This document shows, one piece after another, positions 50,809-59,800 of a stretch of DNA of 64,000 nt (position 1 is its first letter; each line of letters starts with the position of its first letter). Made by a program: the position numbers and the translations under genes. A model generated the notes under the pieces. That model worked only from the letters and a program-made list of their open reading frames with translations, had not been told where the DNA came from and ran no database searches. The DNA lies in assembly GCA_963589785.1 (NCBI GenBank), contig CAVAMJ010000009.1:41891-105890 (forward strand), written 5' to 3'. Origin of the DNA: SIG603 sp963589785 (GTDB lineage Bacteria > Bacillota > Clostridia > Oscillospirales > Acutalibacteraceae).

Positions 50809-51123
50809 TTATTCCTCTGTTGCAGTCTCGGCAACTTCTTCAGCAGCCTCAACAGTATCCTCAACTACATCTTCAACAACTGCACATTCTTCAGCAGATG
50901 CTCTGTCCTCATTGATCTGCTTTGCACCGGCATAGATATCGCCGCAATTCTCCTGAACCTTTGTAGCTGTGTTTACAGCGCACTGCTTAACTCTGAGAAC
51001 AGCAGCTGTTACATTTGTATAAAGCTTCTTAGCATCCTTTGAAGAAAGAGCCTTGATACCGGCTGTGCCAAAAAGAACTCCGCCTGCAAATAAACCTACA
51101 TTTTTCATATCTAACTTTGCCAT
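50809..51123 (-). CDS. Small DUF6110-like membrane protein (FezA-like candidate)
   Basis: 104 residues: short basic start (MAKLDMKN), one hydrophobic helix VGLFAGGVLFGTAGIKAL with GxxxG-type packing, an amphipathic middle (AAVLRVKQCAVNTATKVQE), and a very acidic tail (VVEDVVEDTVEAAEEVAE). This matches DUF6110 proteins as I recall them, which lie ahead of P1B ATPases in gut Clostridia. Ferrosome operons likewise pair a small hydrophobic protein FezA with FezB. RBS AAGGAGG; seven bases separate it from the ATPase. Confidence 0.7.
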   Translation of the reverse strand: MAKLDMKNVGLFAGGVLFGTAGIKALSSKDAKKLYTNVTAAVLRVKQCAVNTATKVQENCGDIYAGAKQINEDRASAEECAVVEDVVEDTVEAAEEVAETATEE

Positions 51124-51160
51124 AATAAAAGGCCTCCTTGTGTTTTTATTTGTTGACTCA

Positions 51161-51189
51161 ATTATACATCACCCAATAGTTAAAATCAA
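51161..51189 (-). promoter_or_regulatory. Promoter of the DUF6110/P-type ATPase operon
   Basis: On the minus strand TTGATT (51184-51189) and TATAAT (51161-51166) with 17-bp spacer, ahead of an AAGGAGG site. No convincing Fur box is visible. Confidence 0.7.
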
Positions 51190-51220
51190 TAGTTTCAACT
51201 CGCTAATTTTGTTTATAATG

Positions 51221-51314
51221 CCCTAACGAGCGTTAAAATCGACTAACCGAATTAAGCAATATTGTTAAATTAACCTAACATTCAGATAATTCACAGTTAT
51301 TTTATACGTTAGGA
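51221..51314. promoter_or_regulatory. CCTAAC/GTTAGG operator-like cluster
   Basis: In the 284-bp divergent gap: CCTAAC at 51222-51227, 51273-51278 and inverted GTTAGG at 51308-51313, plus the dyad TAACG-AG-CGTTA (51224-51235). Nothing else recognisable is in the gap apart from the two promoters. Confidence 0.4.
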
Positions 51315-51341
51315 ATTAAATGTTTGACAAAACAATATCAC

Positions 51342-51370
51342 TTGACTAATTTGTGGGTTTTATTTATGAT
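51342..51370 (+). promoter_or_regulatory. Promoter of the Thr/Ser exporter operon
   Basis: TTGACT (51342-51347), 17-bp spacer, TATGAT (51365-51370). Confidence 0.65.
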
Positions 51371-51407
51371 ATAAGGTACCCCAACCATTTATTAAGCCTA
51401 ATACTTA

Positions 51408-52196
51408 ATGAAAGAACTGAATATAAAAATGGAAGACAACACAAGTGCCCTTGAGTTAAGCTTTTTAATAGGAACTCTGCTTCTACAAAACGGTGCAGAA
51501 ATTTCAAGGGTTCAAGATACTATGGAGAGAGTAGTAAAAGCCTACAATGTTAACGAATTTGGAGTATATGTCTTGACTAACGGTATTTTTGCTAACGGAG
51601 TTGAGAACGGTATTTCAAAACACACAGCCATTAAATTTGTTAAATCATCTTCTATTCATTTTGGAAGAATAGCGGCTGTTAACCAGTTATCAAGAGAAAT
51701 CTGTGAAGGCAAACACAGTGTTCCCGAAGCAATGGCAATTGCAAAAAAAATAAAGGATATACCATATAGTCCCGATTGGTTAATGATACTTTCAAGCGGC
51801 ATTGGCTGTGCGGGCTTTTGTTATGTTTTTGGCGGAACAATAAGGGATACCATAGCTGCTTTCATTGTCGGATTAATCATACAAGCATTTTTAGCTCTAG
51901 CCGACAAGCAAAGCATGGGGAAGATTACTTCTAATTTAATCGCTAGCTCTTTGGCAACTGTCGGTGCGATATTCTTTTTAAAACTTGGTTTGGGTCAAAA
52001 TCTGGAATATATAATGGCCGGATCCTTGATACGATTAGTTCCTGGGGTGGCGTTAACTACTGCTATACGAGATTTCTTCAATTCCGACTATCTCAGCGGC
52101 ACTATTAGAATTATTGACGTTGTAATTTTAGGTGGATGCATTGCAATCGGTGCCGGAGTTATAGTTAAGCTTGCAAGCATATTCGTGTTGTTATAA
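51408..52196 (+). CDS. Threonine/serine exporter, ThrE N-terminal half (DUF1212 type)
   Basis: 262 residues. A soluble hydrolase-like N-terminal part (LSFLIGTLLLQNGAEISRVQDTMERV; ISKHTAIKFVKSS) and five membrane helices. Such proteins form a split version of the ThrE exporter with a second small membrane subunit, which is the next gene here. The start at 51408 has no obvious RBS; ATG at 51429 (MEDNTSALELS) is possible. Exports threonine/serine or related metabolites by proton motive force in characterised members. Confidence 0.88.
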   Translation: MKELNIKMEDNTSALELSFLIGTLLLQNGAEISRVQDTMERVVKAYNVNEFGVYVLTNGIFANGVENGISKHTAIKFVKSSSIHFGRIAAVNQLSREICEGKHSVPEAMAIAKKIKDIPYSPDWLMILSSGIGCAGFCYVFGGTIRDTIAAFIVGLIIQAFLALADKQSMGKITSNLIASSLATVGAIFFLKLGLGQNLEYIMAGSLIRLVPGVALTTAIRDFFNSDYLSGTIRIIDVVILGGCIAIGAGVIVKLASIFVLL

Positions 52197-52209
52197 GGAG
52201 GCAATTGAT

Positions 52210-52668
52210 ATGTTGATTATAAAATGGATAATTGCCTTTATCGTAGCATCTCTTGCGTCCGCCGCCTTTGCAGTAATATTTCATTCTCCTAAAAAAGAAA
52301 TTATTCCGGCTGGAATAGTCGGTGGTTTTGGATGGCTTTTTTATTTGATTTTTATGCACTTGGGTCTTTCCGTGGTGTGGTCATCCTTTGTCGCAACTGT
52401 CGGCTTAGCTTATATTGCCCGACTTTTATCATATAAAAGAAAGAATCCCGCAACTATATATTTAGTAACGGGAATTTTCCCTTTAGTCCCGGGACTTGGC
52501 ATTTATAATACGGGCTATAGTCTATTCATGAATGATAACACAGCTACAACACTTGCACTTGGCTTGCAGACCATTGAAGCCGCTGTTGCAATTGCTTTCG
52601 GAATGGGTCTTGTGCTTTCACTTCCAAGCATTTGTTTCTTTGTAAAACAAGGAAAGGTTAAAAAATGA
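52210..52668 (+). CDS. Threonine/serine exporter, ThrE C-terminal half (DUF3815 type)
   Basis: 152 residues with five membrane helices. ATG at 52210 follows AAGGAGG by 7 nt and is preferred to an open extension back to 52171. Signature segments: AAFAVIFHSPKKEIIPAGIVGGFGW and TGIFPLVPGLGIYNTGYSL. Complements the preceding gene; the two together equal one full ThrE. Overlaps the RluA gene by four bases. Confidence 0.88.
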   Translation: MLIIKWIIAFIVASLASAAFAVIFHSPKKEIIPAGIVGGFGWLFYLIFMHLGLSVVWSSFVATVGLAYIARLLSYKRKNPATIYLVTGIFPLVPGLGIYNTGYSLFMNDNTATTLALGLQTIEAAVAIAFGMGLVLSLPSICFFVKQGKVKK

Positions 52669-53636
52669 AGCAAACAATAACTATAAAAGCTAACGATGCA
52701 GGGCAGAGAGTAGATAAGTTTTTTACTAAAACCTATCCCAACTTACCCCAATCTATGCTATATAAAGCTATCAGAAAAAAGGATATTAAAGTTAACGGCA
52801 AGCGCTGTGAAATCTCCACTCGTCTGAATGAGGGCGATGAGGTATTCATGTTCCTTCATGATGACTTTTTACAGCAAAAAGAAAAGGAATATGATTTTCT
52901 GAAAGCTCCTAAGACATTAAATATAGTCTATGAAGATGATAATATAATGCTTCTCGACAAAAAGCCGGGACTTATTGTTCATCCTGACGAAAATTATCAT
53001 TTTGATTCGCTCATAGCTAGAATTCAGCATTATCTTTATGACAAGGGAGAATATGACCCCGAAAACGAGCGAAGCTTTGCACCCGCACTTATTAACCGAA
53101 TTGACAGAAACACAGGCGGTATCGTTATGGCTGCCAAGAATGCTGAAACCTTGAGAATAATGAACAGCAAGGTGAAAAACCGAGAAATGGAGAAGCTGTA
53201 TCTCTGTATTGCTTGCGGTAAAATGAAGAACAAAACCGATGTGCTGACAGGATATCTTCAAAAGAACGAAGCTCAAAATAGAGTTTACATTTCCGATAAA
53301 AAGCAGCCTGATTCTCGTTCTATCGCAACACGTTATACGGTTTTAGAAGAAGGCAAGGCATTCTCTCTTCTTGAAGTAGAACTTCTGACCGGAAGAACTC
53401 ACCAGATTCGTGCACACTTAGCCTCGATAGGTCACCCACTTGCGGGAGACGGAAAGTACGGAACTAATGCTGTGAATAAAAAAATAGGATTTCCCTATCA
53501 GGCTCTTTACTCGTATAAATTAAGATTTGATTTTAAAACGGACGCCGGCATACTCAATTACCTTGACGGAACAGAGTATACTGTAAAAGATGTTTGGTTC
53601 CTTGATGAATTTGAGCGAATTAAAGATATGAGGTAA
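52665..53636 (+). CDS. RluA-family pseudouridine synthase
   Basis: 323 residues. S4 RNA-binding domain (1-60, GQRVDKFFTKTYPNLP), then the catalytic domain with LINRIDRNTGGIVM, whose Asp is the nucleophile (family HRLDxxTSG; here N and G replace H and S), and GRTHQIRAHLASIGHPLAGDGKYG. Probably modifies 23S rRNA, RluC/D-like. Coupled to the exporter genes by ATGA, most likely by chance of operon structure. Confidence 0.93.
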   Translation: MKQTITIKANDAGQRVDKFFTKTYPNLPQSMLYKAIRKKDIKVNGKRCEISTRLNEGDEVFMFLHDDFLQQKEKEYDFLKAPKTLNIVYEDDNIMLLDKKPGLIVHPDENYHFDSLIARIQHYLYDKGEYDPENERSFAPALINRIDRNTGGIVMAAKNAETLRIMNSKVKNREMEKLYLCIACGKMKNKTDVLTGYLQKNEAQNRVYISDKKQPDSRSIATRYTVLEEGKAFSLLEVELLTGRTHQIRAHLASIGHPLAGDGKYGTNAVNKKIGFPYQALYSYKLRFDFKTDAGILNYLDGTEYTVKDVWFLDEFERIKDMR

Positions 53637-53639
53637 AGG

Positions 53640-53942
53640 ATGCTCGAGTTTACTCATAATTTTAAAATCATATATTTGCTGTATGCATATTTGGCAGTAA
53701 TTAATATAGTTGCTTTTTTAATGTACGCTATCGATAAGTATAAAGCAAAAAAGAACAAGTGGCGAATTCCCGAAAAGACACTCATCAAATGGGCCTTTCT
53801 TGGAGGGGCATTGGGCGCATTAGCGGCAATGCTTATTTGTCATCACAAAACTCTCCACAAACAATTTATTACGCTTGTCCCTTTAGCTTTATTACTTTGG
53901 ATGTGCATTTTAGCATTACTTTATGTGTTTCATCTGATATAA
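53640..53942 (+). CDS. DUF1294-family small membrane protein
   Basis: 100 residues with three membrane helices. The family pattern YAIDKYKAKKNKWRIPEKTL, then GGALGALAAMLICHHKTLHKQF is clear. Starts 4 bp after the RluA stop with AAAGG before ATG. Function unknown; nucleic-acid-associated in fusions with cold-shock domains elsewhere. Confidence 0.9.
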   Translation: MLEFTHNFKIIYLLYAYLAVINIVAFLMYAIDKYKAKKNKWRIPEKTLIKWAFLGGALGALAAMLICHHKTLHKQFITLVPLALLLWMCILALLYVFHLI

Positions 53943-53982
53943 AAAATCGGTGCTCTCAGTCATTAAGAGAGCACCGATTTTT
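53942..53982. terminator. Bidirectional terminator between DUF1294 and CLC genes
   Basis: 15-bp stem AAAATCGGTGCTCTC/GAGAGCACCGATTTT with T-runs on both sides. Confidence 0.93.
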
Positions 53983-53984
53983 AA

Positions 53985-55280
53985 TTAATGTGCATTAGTA
54001 TTGACAAATTGAGTTTGTGTTTTTGAGTACATAATTCTCTGAGAATTGTACAAACCAAAGTAACCGGAGAACATATAGCTTACCGCAATGGTCATAAGGT
54101 AGTATGGCATACCTTCAAATCCAAAAAGCTCAAATGCAATGAGCAAAGATGTCACAGGGCAGTTTGTAACACCACAGAAAACACCAACCATTCCGCAAGC
54201 AGCCATAAGAGTAACAGGTAAACCAAATAAGCCTGAACCAGCTGCACCAAACGCCGCACCTATACAAAACGAAGGAACAATTTCTCCGCCCTTATAGCCG
54301 CCTCCAAGTGTGATAGCTGTAAATAATATCTTTAATAGGAAAACATAAAATGGCAAAGCCTTATCCGTTTCAAATACACCGCTGATAATATTCATACCTG
54401 AGCCAAGATACATATTTGTACCAAGCAAGAGAGTCAATGCTATTACCAAGCAACCGGCAACGAAAATGCGAATATATTGATTTTTGAAAATACGCTTATA
54501 GAGTTTTCCTGCATTGTGCATCGCCGCACAAAAGACTATACTAACAGCTCCGAGCATAGCGCCGAGAACAAGAACTTTTAGCATGTTGATTGGAGAAACT
54601 GTCGGAATAGAAAGCACGGTAAAATGTTCAGGCTCTATTTTTAATGATGAAGCAATAAAATGAGCAACGTATGAAGCAATAACGCAAGGAACAAGAGCGG
54701 AATAATGCATTATTCCAACGCTAATAACCTCAAGTGAAAAGAAAGCAGAGGCGAGAGGAGTACCAAACAATGCCGAGAAGCCTGCACTCATACCGCACAT
54801 AATATTAATACGATGATCGTTTGGAGAAAATCTAAGCCACTTAATATTAGCAAGTGCATTTGTTATACTTCCGCCAAGCTGGATTGCCGCACCTTCTCTG
54901 CCGGCAGAACCGCCGCAAAGATGAGTGAGAACAGTTGTCACAAAAATGAGCGGTGCCATTTTATGGGAAATTTCCGACGAAGAGTGAATAGATGCGATAA
55001 CCATGTTTGTTCCAGTATCATTTGTATCATGGAAAAATCTATACAGAAAAACTATTATTAATCCGGCTATCGGCAAGGCAAACATTATCCAAGCGTGAGT
55101 ATCTCTGAAAGCATTTGCATACTTCAAAGCGTAAGAAAAGCCGGAACACACTATTCCTACTATAACTCCGGTAACAATGCCCATAACTATCCATTTGCAT
55201 AGGACAAAAATGTGTCTGCTGCATTCTTTACTGTCGTATTTAACCGTTTCTTTAAACGCACTTAACCATTCTTTTTTCAT
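53985..55280 (-). CDS. CLC-type channel/antiporter, fluoride-type (CLC-F) candidate
   Basis: 431 residues, about ten to twelve membrane segments. GSAGREGAAIQLGG carries the gating Glu129 and GGYKGGEIVPSFCIGAAFGA the central ion site. The chloride-selective GSGIP motif near residue 90 is absent; the region reads DTGTNMVIASI, close to the GNN/TNM-type sequence of fluoride/proton antiporters (CLC-F), as I recall them. It should expel fluoride. No fluoride (crcB) riboswitch is visible upstream, where only the terminator of the preceding MATE gene lies. Confidence 0.8.
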   Translation of the reverse strand: MKKEWLSAFKETVKYDSKECSRHIFVLCKWIVMGIVTGVIVGIVCSGFSYALKYANAFRDTHAWIMFALPIAGLIIVFLYRFFHDTNDTGTNMVIASIHSSSEISHKMAPLIFVTTVLTHLCGGSAGREGAAIQLGGSITNALANIKWLRFSPNDHRINIMCGMSAGFSALFGTPLASAFFSLEVISVGIMHYSALVPCVIASYVAHFIASSLKIEPEHFTVLSIPTVSPINMLKVLVLGAMLGAVSIVFCAAMHNAGKLYKRIFKNQYIRIFVAGCLVIALTLLLGTNMYLGSGMNIISGVFETDKALPFYVFLLKILFTAITLGGGYKGGEIVPSFCIGAAFGAAGSGLFGLPVTLMAACGMVGVFCGVTNCPVTSLLIAFELFGFEGMPYYLMTIAVSYMFSGYFGLYNSQRIMYSKTQTQFVNTNAH

Positions 55281-55294
55281 ATCATACCTCGTAA

Positions 55295-55331
55295 AAATAG
55301 AGCCGAATGAAATAAAAATTCGGCTCTTTTT
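55295..55331. terminator. Terminator between MATE and CLC genes
   Basis: AGAGCCGAAT/ATTCGGCTCT 10-bp stem; T-rich on both strands. It ends the MATE transcript on the minus strand just ahead of the CLC RBS. Confidence 0.8.
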
Positions 55332-55429
55332 AATTCTGAATAATTAAAGATAATATCTTAGTATCATAATAACATTATCTTTAGTCTTAAACAATAGTTT
55401 TATGCAAAATATGTTGTTTGTAAAGCATA

Positions 55430-56743
55430 TTAAGATATTTTATCAGATTTATTCAACTCTTTGTCAGCTACAAATTTCAAAACAAAAGCAATCACAAAGA
55501 TAATCAGCTGTGCTAACGGCATAGAAAGCCATACTCCTGTTAGCCCGCTAAAATGTGGCAGAATGCAAAGCATTAGGAGTGTGAAAACAGATTCTCCGTA
55601 GACAAGCACATAAGAAAAAATAGTTTTCTCTGATGCATAGAAATAAGTCGTAGTAATGCGTGAGAAGCAAAGGAATAGTAAGGTGGCTAAAAACCACGGC
55701 AAATAATAGGCTACACCTATATTCGATTCAGTAGAAGCGCCAAATAAGATGCCGATTTTGTTTCGGAAAAGAAATACAAGTATCAGACAAACGGCGGTTA
55801 TAGCTTCTGCAAACGAATAGGCTTTTCTTCTCATAGAACGGACCCCGTTAAAATCAGATTTGGCGTAACATTCTGATATAAGCGGCTGACTTCCGTCTCC
55901 TACACCTTGAATTAAGAAATAGATGATAGAAAGAATATAATCTATACAGCCATAAATCGCCACAGCTTGAGAATCACCGTAAGTAATCAAAAACCTGTTC
56001 ATTATTAAAAGTGTAAGCTGTTGAGAAAAACTCATGCCAAAAGGGGAAAGAGATACTTTAAATATATTAGCCCATAGCTTAAACATCTTACCCGAGGCTG
56101 ATAGTTTTAATTTGTATCTCTTATTGACAAAATAAACTACCGCACATAACATCGTGACCGCTTGACCGATAACAGTCGCTGCCGCACCGCCACGCATTCC
56201 CCATGGGAAAACCCAAACAAATAAATAGTCAAGTATGATGTTAACAACAAAGCCAAGTATCATCGATACCATCGCAAATGTTGCACCGCCCATATTTCTG
56301 ATGAACGGAACTAATCCTGTTGCCATAAGCTGAAAAATAGTACCGTAAACAATTACGTGTACATATTCGACAGTCATAGTGTATATCTCTCCGCTTGCAC
56401 CAAGCAAACGGATGAGAGGTTCATTAGCAAAATAGAGCAAAACAGTCAATGTTATACTAACAAGAACCATTAGCAGAGAAGCACCTGTGAAGCATTCTTG
56501 TTCTTCTTTTTTCTTCTCCTGAGCTTTAAAAATAGCAAATTGAATTGCTCCTGCAAGACCTAGTCCTGTTCCGACCGATTGAATGAAGGACGATACAGGG
56601 AAACCGAGTGTGACAGCAGCTAAACCATTGTCACCCAAGCATTGACCAATAAAAAAACCGTCTACGATGGTATATATACCCGACAGGGCAAATCCCAACA
56701 CAGATGGCACGACAAAAGCTAAAAAGCTTTTATTCAGTTTCAC
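55430..56743 (-). CDS. MATE-family efflux transporter
   Basis: 437 residues, twelve membrane helices. N-terminus NKSFLAFVVPSVLGFALSGIYTIVDGFFIGQCLGDNGLAAV is of the MepA-like/NorM-like type. Monocistronic: own promoter with an operator-like palindrome over the -35 and a terminator behind. No regulator gene is adjacent, unlike the other intact MATE gene. Confidence 0.92.
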   Translation of the reverse strand: MKLNKSFLAFVVPSVLGFALSGIYTIVDGFFIGQCLGDNGLAAVTLGFPVSSFIQSVGTGLGLAGAIQFAIFKAQEKKKEEQECFTGASLLMVLVSITLTVLLYFANEPLIRLLGASGEIYTMTVEYVHVIVYGTIFQLMATGLVPFIRNMGGATFAMVSMILGFVVNIILDYLFVWVFPWGMRGGAAATVIGQAVTMLCAVVYFVNKRYKLKLSASGKMFKLWANIFKVSLSPFGMSFSQQLTLLIMNRFLITYGDSQAVAIYGCIDYILSIIYFLIQGVGDGSQPLISECYAKSDFNGVRSMRRKAYSFAEAITAVCLILVFLFRNKIGILFGASTESNIGVAYYLPWFLATLLFLCFSRITTTYFYASEKTIFSYVLVYGESVFTLLMLCILPHFSGLTGVWLSMPLAQLIIFVIAFVLKFVADKELNKSDKIS

Positions 56744-56802
56744 GAATAAAACAACCTTTCACTAAATTTAACTCCCCCTTAAATATGGGAAGTTCTATAT
56801 CG

Positions 56803-56838
56803 ATTATAAGATATTCTTGAGAATTTGTCAACTGACAA
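56803..56838 (-). promoter_or_regulatory. MATE promoter with palindrome over -35
   Basis: Minus strand: TTGACA (56826-56831), 17-bp spacer, TATAAT (56803-56808). The palindrome TTGTCA-AC-TGACAA (56825-56838) overlaps the -35 box. Confidence 0.75.
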
Positions 56839-56869
56839 AATAAAAGCACAAGCTTTTAATACTTGTGCC
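56838..56869 (-). terminator. Terminator after the surface-protein gene
   Basis: Stem GCACAAG/CTTGTGC (56846-56852 with 56862-56868) with TTTTATTTT tail on the minus strand. Confidence 0.8.
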
Positions 56870-56882
56870 TTAGATTAATTAT

Positions 56883-59800
56883 TTATTTGCTGACCTTAAC
56901 TTTACCGGAATAAGTTGTCCACGCTGAGTAGTACTTAACTCCGTTTACGGTTTTGTACGTTCGAACTCTTATACAATAATAATTACCTTTTGTCAACCCG
57001 GTTATCTTCTTAGAGAGAGTAGTATTATTTGTAATGTAGAGAGTTGTCGCAGATGAAAAGCTTGTAGCTCTGCTGTACTGCACCTGATATCCGGTTGCTC
57101 CGCTTTGCTTTTTCCAAGTAACCGTTATAGATTTACTTGCCGAATTCGTTGCTTTGCTAATAGTCGGAGAAACCAAACGATATATGACCTTTGAAGTAGA
57201 TGCTGTCTGATACTGTTTAGTAGAATCATCTACGCAAGCCACTACCTTGTAAATATATCCGTATCCATCTTTAGATTTAACCGATGTGTCAAGGTAGGAG
57301 AGAGTAGCACTCGAAGAGAATGTTTTAATACCCGTGCTTCCACGATACAAAACATACTTCGTTGCTCCGTCAACTTTATCCCATGTTATCTGTATACCGT
57401 CAGCTTTGTTAGATACAGAAACCTTTGGCGATGAAAGCTTTAGCATCGATGTCTTGTCTGTGAGATAATAAGCACTGCAATTCTTACATTTATGAATCGT
57501 GTATCCGCCGGCCTTATAAGTTGCGCTTACAACAACAGGATCTGCGTAAGTGTGGCTAAGCTTTGATACTTTTACTGTTGTACGACTTATCTCTTTATTG
57601 CATGTTGTGCAGTAAACAACAGAATCATAAGAGCCTTCCTTAGAGCATGTAGCACTTACTACATTTTCTTTTACGGCAGAGCCCGATTTGTGACCTGTTG
57701 CTTTTATTACTTCTCCGCCTATTTTATCACCACACACGGAACATGTCTTTTCTTCCTTGTGTCCGTCTGCTGTGCATGTAGCGGATTTTGCACTTGATGT
57801 CACCTTGTAGCTGTGACCTAACTTAGATACCTTTGTAGTAGTTCGGCTGATTTCATCGCCGCATTCTGTGCAATAGAGGGCAGTGTCATAAGAACCGTCT
57901 TTAGTGCATGTCGCACTAACTACATTCTCTTTTACAGCAGAGCCGGATTTATGACCTGTTGCTTTAATTACTTCTCCGCCTATTTTGTCACCGCACACGG
58001 AACATGTCTTCTCTTCAGTGTGTCCGTCTGCTGTGCATGTAGCAGATTTTGCACTTGATGTTACCTTGTAACTATGACCAAGCTTAGATACCTTTACAGT
58101 TGTTCTGTTGATTTCTTCACGGCAATCGTCGTCAGAACAATAAACGACTATGTCATATGAACCGTCTGCTGTGCAAGTTGGATCTGTATTGTTCTCAATA
58201 ACAGGCTCACTCGCAGTGTGCTTATGAACAATTATTAAATCGTTTGAGCCACTGTTCGTAGGGAGCGGGGTAACCTCCGGTCCGGTAGCGGGGATAATTT
58301 CGCCGCCAATTACATCACCGCAAACAGTACATGTCTTTTCTTCAGTGTGACCGTTTTCGGTTTCAGTTGGTTCTACCGCTTCATCGGTGACAACGTAGTT
58401 ATGACCAAACTTAGAAACAGTGACTGTTTCACGGCTGATTTCTTCGCCGCATTCTGTGCAATAGACCACAGTATCGTAAGAACCGTCCTTTTCGCAAGTC
58501 GCATCAATGACATTTTCTTTGACTGCTTCACCTGCTGTATGACCGGTCGTCGGAATTGTTTTTCCGCCGATAATATCGCCACAGTTGGCACAAGTAGAAA
58601 TCTCTGTTCTTCCGTCCTTAGTACATGTAGCACTAATAGCCGCAGAGGTCAATTTGTAATTATGACCAAGCTTAGAAACAGTGATAGTCTCTCGGCTTAT
58701 TTCTTCTTTACAGCTTGAGCAGTAGACAACTGAATCATAAGAACCGTCTTTTTCGCAAGTTGGGTCTTTTATATTTTCCTTAACAGCGGCAGATGCAGTG
58801 TGTGTGTGTGTAACAGCCTTTGTTTCGTTACAATAATCGCAAATATAAGAGCCGTCACTAGCCATGACATACTTGTGTCCGTCTGCTAAGCACTGTTCTT
58901 TATAAGTTCTTGTATTTAAAGCGGGGAAAGTGAAAGAAATATTACCGCTGGAGCTTATCTGATCTTCAACCTCTGTATGAGTGCTCAAGAATGAAGAAGC
59001 CGCCTGAAGTAAATATTTATCAGAGTTCGTGCTGTCATTCCAAGTGGAATCAACAGGATACCAATAATTGCCAAGGCGCACATCGTTCCATGCGTGAGTT
59101 CCGCCGTTACCGTAGCCGACAACTATTGCACAGTCAATTCCTAACAAATTAGCAAGAGCCTTATATGATTTTGCATAACCGTCACAGACAACCGAGTGCG
59201 TTGACGAGGCAAAAACTTCGCCTGATGAATGAGCATATCTGTAAGAATCTCCGCCAAGAACCGCTGCATAAGTATTGTATGTACACGTTTCACAAAGGTA
59301 ATCATTAATTCCCTTTACTATATCATATTTGGTTGTTGCTTTAGAAGCGATTTTCGCCGCAGCTGCAGTAATATTGGTATTGTAAGTGCCTATTAAGCTT
59401 GAGTAATCACTGCTAATCAATGTAAAAGTAAACTTGCACTGCTTTATCCAAACAGTATGTGAAGTTGTATTTACAGAGAAGCTGGCACTAATGCTTACCT
59501 TGTTAGTCCAGAAAGCTTGCGGATAATCAAAGATGAAAGAGAAGAAAGCATACGAATAATCGGGCTTAACTTTATCCCATAGAGTATCCGCAGCCGCATT
59601 GTAATCATCATCGTAGGTTATTGAATAATCAATGCCCACCGAGCTAGTAGAAATCGCAAGCGTGTCTGTTGTGTATTCTTTAGCTAATCCGTTAGAGTCC
59701 AAGAAAAAGCTCTTCAAATTATCGTAAAGAATTCTTTGGTTTTCGTCTAAACCGTCACGATAGGAATTGTAATAAACTCCGTTGGCAGAAGCCATAGAAA

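Noticed and set aside
55281..55429. Fluoride riboswitch ahead of the CLC gene
   Set aside because: Searched by eye for the crcB pattern; only a terminator hairpin is present.
58347..58718. Plus-strand 123-residue frame opposite the surface-protein repeats
   Set aside because: A shadow of the repeated minus-strand coding sequence; Cys-rich only because of the repeat complement.
57600..58900. CRISPR-like repeats
   Set aside because: The repeats are long coding units in frame, without short constant spacers; no cas genes occur in the window.
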